Assembly (NCBI GenBank): GCA_963555705.1
Contig: OY743184.1
Location: 31,258,614-31,322,613, forward strand
Direction: 5' to 3'
Source of the DNA: Ligustrum vulgare
Taxonomy: Eukaryota > Streptophyta > Magnoliopsida > Lamiales > Oleaceae
DNA length: 64,000 nt
Below, one piece after another: positions 56,871-64,000 of this stretch; within the stretch, counting starts at the first letter, position 1; each line of letters starts with the position of its first letter. The notes beneath the pieces are model-generated. The model made no database searches and was not told where the DNA came from. It was given only the letters and a program-made list of their open reading frames with translations. A program made the position numbers and the translations under genes.

Positions 56871-58460
56871 CGTTCGCTAAAAAGTGTGTACCGCAAGCGC
56901 ATGAGTCACGTACAAGTAATAAAGTGGACTTTTTGAGTCCGTGTTATCAATCTCACGAGGAATATATACTCTATTACACTCTAGTTAATCTAATCTTAAC
57001 AAATAAAACACACAATAAAACATGAATTTTGAGAAATAACTAAAAATCTACTAAAGCTGGAAATATAAAAATACTTGAAAATCTTGGAGTAAAATGTGGT
57101 TGGGATTCATGGTTTCATTTAATCGCCGCCTAATTAATTTCTCAACATGCAAATTAACAAATTACTCATTTACAATATTAGACCGATTTTCTAAGTTTAG
57201 CTAATTACCTCTCTCGAGTGAATTTAACTATAATCAATTTGTTTAACCTACTATATCTCTATGTCGATTAAAACTCAATCAATTGCATTAACTCTTTGTG
57301 AAAATAGGTCAATGGATCATCTAGGGTTTAAGGTATATATTTATCCTTAACAAGAACCTAAAACATTTTTTATTTGGTCTAAAATGTACAATATCTCTCG
57401 ATTATCATACACTTCACAAAACATATATTTGGTGATCAATCAAACACATGGAATAATCTCAACAACAAATACACATGAAATAAGCATTTAATCATCAAAT
57501 AGCAAATATTGAAATTAATCCAAGCTAGGTTAAATTACTACCATAAATTCCAACACAATAAATTAGCCCATGTTATATAAATGATACAAAGGAGAATATT
57601 TATAACAATACATCACAAATATGGCAAAATAAACGAAGAAATACAAAGTTGTAGATGAAACCCCTTTTGAAGCTTGGCTATGACTTTCCCAAATATTTCT
57701 CCACCTTAAATGTATCCTCCTTATGCTCTTGATACTACCCCAAAAGATTATCAAGAAGTTGAAAAAGAAAAAAAAAATAAAGTAAAAGAAAAGAAAAGGA
57801 AAGGAAAGGAAAAAATGAAAAGAAAGAAAAGAAGGAAGACCAGTTTGGGCCAGATGAAAAAGACAGGGAAGAATAAGCCTTCCAGCCTATCCAAAATCAG
57901 ATTTTTATGCCAAAGTAGTTGAAAATTGCATCATTGGTCCTTGCCATTTGGAAGGTGAGTAAAATAGTCGCCAAACTCTATTTTTCTCTTAATTCATGGC
58001 CCAAGACACCAAAATTCTGTGGAAAAACAAGAAAATAGACTATAAACGGCTTCCAAGTCCCTCAACTTTGATTTTCCAGCCCAAGTCCTCAACTTTTGGT
58101 CCTTGTGCACTTTGGTCCCCTACTTCACATTTTTGCAAGCTTTCGATCAATTTTCACTCCCTTTTGACGTATTTTCTTTCATTTTGTGATTTTGACCCTG
58201 AAATATTTGCAAAGTGGGTCGGCCAACCTTTTGAGATGTTGATTTAGTCCCCAAACTTTTGATTTCTTCCAATTGGGTCATTGGACATCAAATTTGCTCT
58301 TCTTTTAGCTCAATTCCTCTTCAATCTTGTCCATTTTCATTCCAATTGAGGTTGTACCTAATTATACAAGATAAACACAATTTATAAGTATAAATTTGCT
58401 CATTTTGTCAATTAAAGTGCTAATTTAGGAACTAAATAAGTGTGTAAAGCACACTTATCG
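56871..58460 (-). repeat. 3' LTR of element C
   Basis: 1590 bp. The PPT (minus GAGGGGGTG, plus about 58461-58470) lies directly beside it. The Lys-rich ORF 57710-57922 and the ORF 57996-58247 lie inside the LTR and are not genes. Confidence 0.9.
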
Positions 58461-60477
58461 CACCCCCTCGTCTCGAGCAAAATTATCTACTAGTGCAATC
58501 AACATGGAATATAGATCAACAGAGTTAGATAACTTGCAAATTACACATGAGTGTAAAATTGTATAATCAATTCAAAAGTATGATTCCAAATAATGCTACC
58601 AAAAAAAAAAAGTTTAGCTTATCTGATGTTCAATCGGTGTGTGTGTGTGTGTGTGCGCGCGCATAGCCACTTTCAATCGTCAATTAAGTTTCGAGAATAT
58701 TGATGAGTAAAGAGGTTTCAATTCAAAATTAACTCACCACTAATGGTCAATTCTTTCTTTTCCCACTCGTGACATTCATCACCCAATAAATATTTTTCTT
58801 TCCTCTCCGGGATGTAATTCTAGAGTGTACTCTCAAATCACTCTTTTCTTTTTCCACTCTAGGTTGGGTGTATTTTACCGACATTTTTGACATTCAAGTT
58901 TATACTAAACAATTCAAATCCACTATTAATCTAAGCCCTTATGCATGTACAAATGCATGATTTCTAAAAACTAACCTGATGAATGCTCGTGATTTTCCCA
59001 CTCCCTTAAGCTTTCTAATTTACCCATGTAGCGAGCTTTAGGTCGGCAGCTCCCCGATTGTTTTAAGATCAAAGGGTACCAGGTTTCAAAATACCCCTAC
59101 GGACTTAATAACTCGAGTCAAAAAGGCTACGAAGTGGGGTAGACTTATTAAGCAAATGCGATGATGATGTGCTCTTTTTTTTTTTCAAAATATGTGTGTG
59201 TACTCTACTCATTAAGTTTTCTAATTGACCCATGTAGCGAGCTTTAGGCCGGTGACTCCCAAGTTTCAAACTTAAGGCACCAAGTTTCAAGATACTCCTA
59301 CGGGCTTAATTACTCGAGTCATAAAGGCTTCGAGATAGGGTAATGCAATTCAAAAATTAAAATGGGCTTAGAACTCTAGCATATGGTAATTACTTAGCTT
59401 ATACTTGGCGAAAGACACTCCACACAAAAAATTATTTCCAACATGCATGGAATCACCACACGTCTAGACCATCTCCTTCACCGGGTCGACCACCACCAAA
59501 CTTGTCTTACATTAGGATAAAGAGATTTAGAGCATTAGGAAATATTAGATAGGTTGACAAAAAATAAAATAGAAGCTCACAACCCAGTTCTTCTACTCCA
59601 TTAACCTCTTCACCCTTCAACAATTTCTAAACTTCACCAACAATCAATCATGACTATTGTGCTCAAGATAAATATAATCTTGCATGGATAAGCATTTTGT
59701 AAAAATAGACACAAGTAGCATATTGGTCATAAATCATGAATCAATAACAATTTTAAACATCAAGTAATCCTGACCGGCAAGGCTATCTAACATGTCAATA
59801 CACAATAAGAAATCACCCCCAAACTTGAAATGCACATTGTCCTCAATATGTAAAATAAAATCAAAGTAAGAGGAAAGAATTTACTAGACTTCCCAAGAAG
59901 TGGTGGGACACTCATAAGTAGTCTTGGGTATGTGAAAATCTCGTGGCAAGCACCAACAATCCATCCACAAACTTGTGTTGAAGCCTCCAATTGATTGAAT
60001 ACAAATTTCTCCAATGAGGCATTTCACCGAACACCATGTGAGCATCCTATGAAAATACAAGAAAAGAGTAAATATTATGTGGTGAATGACCCAAAAATAT
60101 AGATCACATTCAACATCTCAATTCTAACTCATAAATCCAATATAATTTGACCATCCACCTCAACATTAAATCACATTTGAAGACAAAATACACTATGCAC
60201 CAAGTGATTTAAAAATGAGTTTTAAGCAAATATTTGACTATGAAAGTTTGATATGAGTATATGCTAGAATTAAATGAGAATACATTGGAGCTATTTCACA
60301 CTACCCAACTTGAGGAAAATAAATGTGGAGATGAAGACTTGGGTCTAACCAACTTATTTGCAAGAAAGTAAATAAAATGCAAAAAATAAAAATAAAGCAA
60401 GTAAAGGATGGAGAATGGGTTGCCTCCCATTAAGCGCTTATTTTAAAGTCATTAGCTCGACTCTCCGCATAAGCACT
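58461..60477 (-). other. 3' non-coding region of element C
   Basis: It contains the same diverged tandem module as elements A and B (about 58960-59150 and 59160-59345), a (GT)n microsatellite at 58638-58663, and a GGGAGGCAACCC block at 60415-60430. The frame 59787-60014 has a counterpart in B near 40900-41130, but B lacks an intact ORF there, so I do not call it a gene. Confidence 0.75.
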
Positions 60478-61242
60478 TCATGGCACTCTAAACATAGCTT
60501 TTGATACCTTGCTCATTTTTCTTATTTTGACTTTGCTCCACTCTTCATTGATTCGAAATACTTGCATTTTTCTCCTTCCAAAGTCATGGGACTTACGTAT
60601 TCCATCCAATTCAAACTCAAATAAATAGACTTGCACCTCCTCAATTGGCTTAATCACAAACTCAATTATTGGACAATCAATGAAGTTGAGAAAATTTGAT
60701 TTGATCTCTTCCTCATCAATATCAACTTCCTCATGTGATTCTTGTGTCATTAAATTGTCATTCTCTTGAAGCTCATCTCCATTAGTTGATGTCTCATCGA
60801 ATTGAATAACCGATCCAAAATTTGAATACATGGGCAATGGAAAGTTTTTCCTATTAATCCCAAAGAGTGGATTATACCCCCACATTCGAAATCCTTCCCA
60901 ATACATGGCATCCCCCATAAGCATATCATCTTCATCCAATTTGGCAAGTTTATTGTAATACTTTGCAAGTACCTTCTCATTCAATAGTAGAGGACCATCT
61001 CCTAAAAGAGTGATGTCCTCATCTGAATCATCAGGCACAGAATCTCCCAAAAGCATGTAACTTACATCCAATTTGTCACTTGCTTGTTCGACATTTTAAA
61101 TATTGTCTAAACTTAATAAGCTTCGACTAATCAAACTATTGCCCAAAAACAAAAATTGTCCAATACAATGCATCTTGTAATAAATTTCACAACTTGAATA
61201 TTCTTCAATCATGTATTCATCACTCATGTTGAGATTGTTCAT
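60478..61242 (-). pseudogene. Unknown ORF of non-autonomous elements B and C (C copy)
   Basis: It starts MNNLNMSDEYMIEEYSS at 61242 and ends KAMFRVP at 60478, about 254 codons. Relative to B it has a 1-nt loss and a 2-nt loss about 50 bases apart (near 61085-61130), which cancel but leave one stop between. From 61071 to the end (197 codons, LDVSYMLLGDSVPDDSDEDI, LNEKVLAKYYNKLAKLDEDD) it is fully open, including the part broken in B. No known domain is recognised. It sits where gag should start. Confidence 0.65.
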
Positions 61243-61422
61243 TACAATTGCTTTCCTATTTTGTCAATGTTAGAATCATATATGCATAGAAAGAAAATCA
61301 AACACAAGAGATATTAGAATTGTGGTGATTAACCGAAGATAACAAAATAAAACATAAAAGAAAAAATAATTACAAGTTGTTAAAACTAAAATTAACTAAA
61401 GTAATAATCAAAGTAAAAACAT

Positions 61423-61439
61423 TCCCCGCAACGGCGCCA
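61423..61439 (-). other. Primer-binding site of element C
   Basis: The minus strand reads TGGCGCCGTTGCGGGGA, almost the canonical Athila site, six bases from the 5' LTR. Confidence 0.9.
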
Positions 61440-61445
61440 AAAACT

Positions 61446-63024
61446 TGTTCGCTAAAAAGTATGTACCGCAAGCGCACGGATCGTGTACAAGTAATAAAGT
61501 GGACTTTTTGAGTCTGGCTTGTCTATCCCACGAGGAATATATATTATATTACACTCTAATTAATTTAATCTTAACAAATAAAACACACAATTAAAGATTG
61601 ATTTTGGGAAATAACTAAAAATCTACTAAAGATGGAAATATAAAAATACTTGAAAATCTTGGAGGAAAATGTGGTTGAGATTCATGGTTTCATTTAACCG
61701 TCACATAATTAATTTCTCAACATGCAAATTAACAAATTACTCATTTACAACGTTAAATCCGATTTTTCAAGTTTAGCTAATTACCTTTCTCGAGTGAAAT
61801 TAACCCTAATCAATTGACATACTATATCTCTATGTCGATTAAAACTCAATCAATTGCATTAACTCTTTGTGAAAATATCTCAATGGATCATCTGGAGTTT
61901 AAGGTATATCTCTATCCTTAACAAGAACATAGAGCATTTGTTATTTGGTCTAAAATGTACAATATCTTTCGATTATCATACACTTCACAAAACATATATT
62001 TGGTGATCAATCAAAAACATGGAATAATCTCAATAACAAACACACATGAAATAAGCATTTAATCATCAAATAGAAAATATTGAAATTAATCCAAGCTAGG
62101 TTAAATTACTACTATAAATCTCAACACAATAAATTAGCTCATGTTATATAAATAATACAAAGGAGAATATTTATAACAATACATCACAAATATGGAAAAA
62201 TAAATGAGAAAATAGAAAGTTACAGATGAAACCCCTTGTGAAGCTTACTATGACTTTCCAAAATATTTCTCCACCTTAAATGTATTCTCCTTATACTCTT
62301 GATTAGTTTCCCAAAAGATTATCAAGAAGTTGAAAAAGGAAAATAAAATAAAGTAAAATAAAATAAAAAATAAAAAATAAAAAAAATGAAAAGAAGGAAG
62401 ACTAGTTTCGGCCAGATGAAAAAGACAGGGAAGAAGAAGTCCTCCAGGCTGTCCAAAATCAGATTTTTATGCCAAAGTTGTTGAAAATTGCATCATTGGT
62501 CCTTGCCTTTTGGAAGGTGAGCAAAATAGTCCACAAACTCTATTTTTCTCTTAATTCACGGTCCAAGACACAAAAATTAGGTGGAAAAACAAGAAAATAG
62601 ACTGTAAACTGCTGCCAAGTCCCTCAACTTTGATTTTGCAGCCCAATTCCTCAACTTTTGGAACTTGTGCACTTTGGCCCCCAACTTCACATTTTTGCAT
62701 GCTTTCGATCAATTTTCACTTCCTTTTGAAGTATTCTCTTTCATTTTGTGATTTTGACCCTGAAATATTTGTAAAGTGGGTCGGCCAACCTTTTGAGATG
62801 TTGCAATTTAGTCCCCAAAATTTTGATTTCTTTCAATTGGGTCATTGGACATCAAATATGCTATTCTTTTAGCTCAATTCCTCTTCAATCTTGTCCATTT
62901 TCATTCCAATTGAGGTTGTACCTAATTATATAGGATAAACACAATTTATAAGTAGAAGTTTAATCATTTTGTCAATTAAAGTGCTAATTTAAGAACTAAA
63001 TAAGTGTGAAAAGCACACTTATCA
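61446..63024 (-). repeat. 5' LTR of element C
   Basis: 1579 bp, the partner of 56871-58460, with numerous differences. No gene inside. Confidence 0.92.
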
Positions 63025-63690
63025 GTCGCTACTGCAGCCACTCACACAGGTGGCGAATCTAGAGCACCGCTCCTTTCCCTTTCCCTCTACGTGCGACGTT
63101 GGAGTATAATATGTGTATGTCTTCAAATCTGTGTACATGTGGTGGTGGCGGTGATGCTATGATAGTGGTGGTTGTGATGCAATGGTTATGGTTTATGGTG
63201 GTGATTGGAGACGATGGCTATGTTGGTTGATTGGGTTGTGGTCGTGAGTTGCGGTGGTTGTGGGTGTCGATGGAGATTGAGATGTGAATAATATTAATTT
63301 GTTATGGTGATTTGGGTTGCTGGTGCTTAGAGGTGACGAAGTGGCAGTGATTGTGGTGTAGGTGGTGGTTATGGCAGGGAAGTGGAGATGGTGTCGGTGG
63401 TGCTGGTTATTGTTGGTAGTCACAGTTAGGTGGGATGGAGTGTTAGTGGCCGTTGATGGTTTTTGCTGGTTGTTATTTGTCTTTTCCGGTGGAGTGTGGT
63501 GCAGATTTAGGTTTTACTGGTAGTGGTGGTCGTGGTGGTCCTAGTCCTGGTCCTGGTCGTAGTGGTGGTGCAGTGGGCGACAGTTGACTAGAGTGCAATT
63601 AGGTTGAGTAGTTTTGGGTTAGGTTGGGTTGGGGGCTTGGGGGTTAGGGTACGGTGGGGGTGGGGTATAGTGTGGGTAACTTATTTGTGA
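63025..63690. other. GTGGTGG-rich tract
   Basis: It continues the GC-rich spacer interrupted by element C. GGTGGT-rich sequence gives a His/Thr-rich minus frame (63193-63423), which I treat as a composition artefact. Confidence 0.5.
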
Positions 63691-64000
63691 CCAATTAACT
63701 CACAATTTGTTAATTTGTGACATTATCGATTATTGTGACTTACAATTTGTTATTTTGTGACCAATTATAAATGATTGTGACTCACAATTTATTAATTTGT
63801 GACTACTTACATTAAAATTTGTGACCAAATTGTAAAGTTTTGACCAATTATAAATTATTGTGACTTATAATTTGTTATTTTGTGACCAATTATAAATAAT
63901 TGTGACTCATAGTTTATTAAGTTGTAACTACTTACATTAAAATTTGTGACCAAGAAAAAGTTGTGTCCTGTAAAATTTGAGATTTGTGATCGATAATATG
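63691..64000. repeat. Second TTGTGACC tandem array
   Basis: The motifs TTGTGACCAATTATAAAT and ACTACTTACATTAAAATTTG recur with a period near 127 bp (63799 and 63927). The array runs off the window edge. Confidence 0.8.

Larger units (their letters stand above)
56871..63024 (-). mobile_element. Non-autonomous Athila-like element C, 6154 bp
   Basis: LTRs are at 56871-58460 (3') and 61446-63024 (5'), with ends close to TGTTCGCTAAAA and CACACTTATCA on the plus strand; both terminal bases of the 3' LTR are mutated. Flanks GTCGT (56866-56870) and GTCGC (63025-63029) are a 5-bp duplication with one mismatch. The interior has a good PBS, the same unknown ORF as element B, the shared 3' module and a PPT. 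There is no gag-pol. Confidence 0.88.

Noticed and set aside
59105..59290. ORF shared with 41635-41823
   Set aside because: It falls in the conserved 3' module of elements B and C, runs into a poly-Lys translation of an A-run, and element A does not keep the frame.
63193..63423. His/Thr-rich ORF
   Set aside because: It is a translation of GTGGTG-rich sequence on the opposite strand; composition artefact.

Overview
The window looks like heterochromatic, gene-poor DNA from a flowering plant, probably a eudicot (inference). It is AT-rich and consists almost entirely of transposable elements, most of them broken and nested inside one another. I see no intact host gene, no rRNA or tRNA gene and no prokaryotic feature. 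The only host-derived gene I recognise is a decayed FHA-domain gene (FHA2/FHA1-like) at 56265-56729. Its putative 5' UTR is split by a Tourist-type MITE.

Layout. 1-8.7 kb: a minus-strand Ty1/copia 5' end (copia-1) lies in the gag of a plus-strand copia relic (copia-2). The RNase H of copia-2 is split by a solo Ty3/gypsy LTR (2818-6160, TSD CTCCA). That LTR carries a hAT-type non-autonomous element (3045-4023, TSD GGTAGACA). 8.7-15.9 kb: a CACTA transposon (8700-15945, TSD AAA) holds a Tourist MITE (TSD TTA), which holds a small non-autonomous LTR element (12369-15397, TSD AAAAA) with one unknown ORF. 16.1-20.0 kb: a young copia element (copia-3) with a long intact gag-protease ORF but no integrase, RT or RNase H. 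20.1-25.1 kb: a solo copia LTR (TSD GAAAC) sits in a copia RT relic, which abuts a truncated minus-strand Ty3/gypsy gag-protease and its LTR.

25.2-37.3 kb: a complete but mutated Athila-like gypsy element (TSD CCATC), with a related solo LTR inserted in its RT. 37.4-43.0 kb: a minus-strand solo LTR (element D) invaded by a plus-strand non-autonomous Athila-like element (B). 43.0-45.3 kb: GC-rich and TTGTGACC-repeat DNA. 45.3-48.8 kb: a second CACTA element (TSD CTT) with a transposase exon. 48.9-52.7 kb: a minus-strand copia pseudogene with gag, PR, INT, RT and RH in order. 54.9-56.2 kb: the Tourist element with an internal minisatellite. 56.9-63.0 kb: minus-strand non-autonomous element C, the sister of B. 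63.0-64.0 kb: a second TTGTGACC repeat tract.

How the parts relate. Autonomous elements supply enzymes in trans; copia-3, B, C, the small LTR element and both CACTA copies keep mainly cis signals (LTR, PBS, PPT or terminal repeats). B and C share an uncharacterised ORF where gag-pol should be. Four LTRs without internal regions point to frequent LTR-LTR recombination. Boundaries with a matching TSD are well supported; the others are marked approximate.
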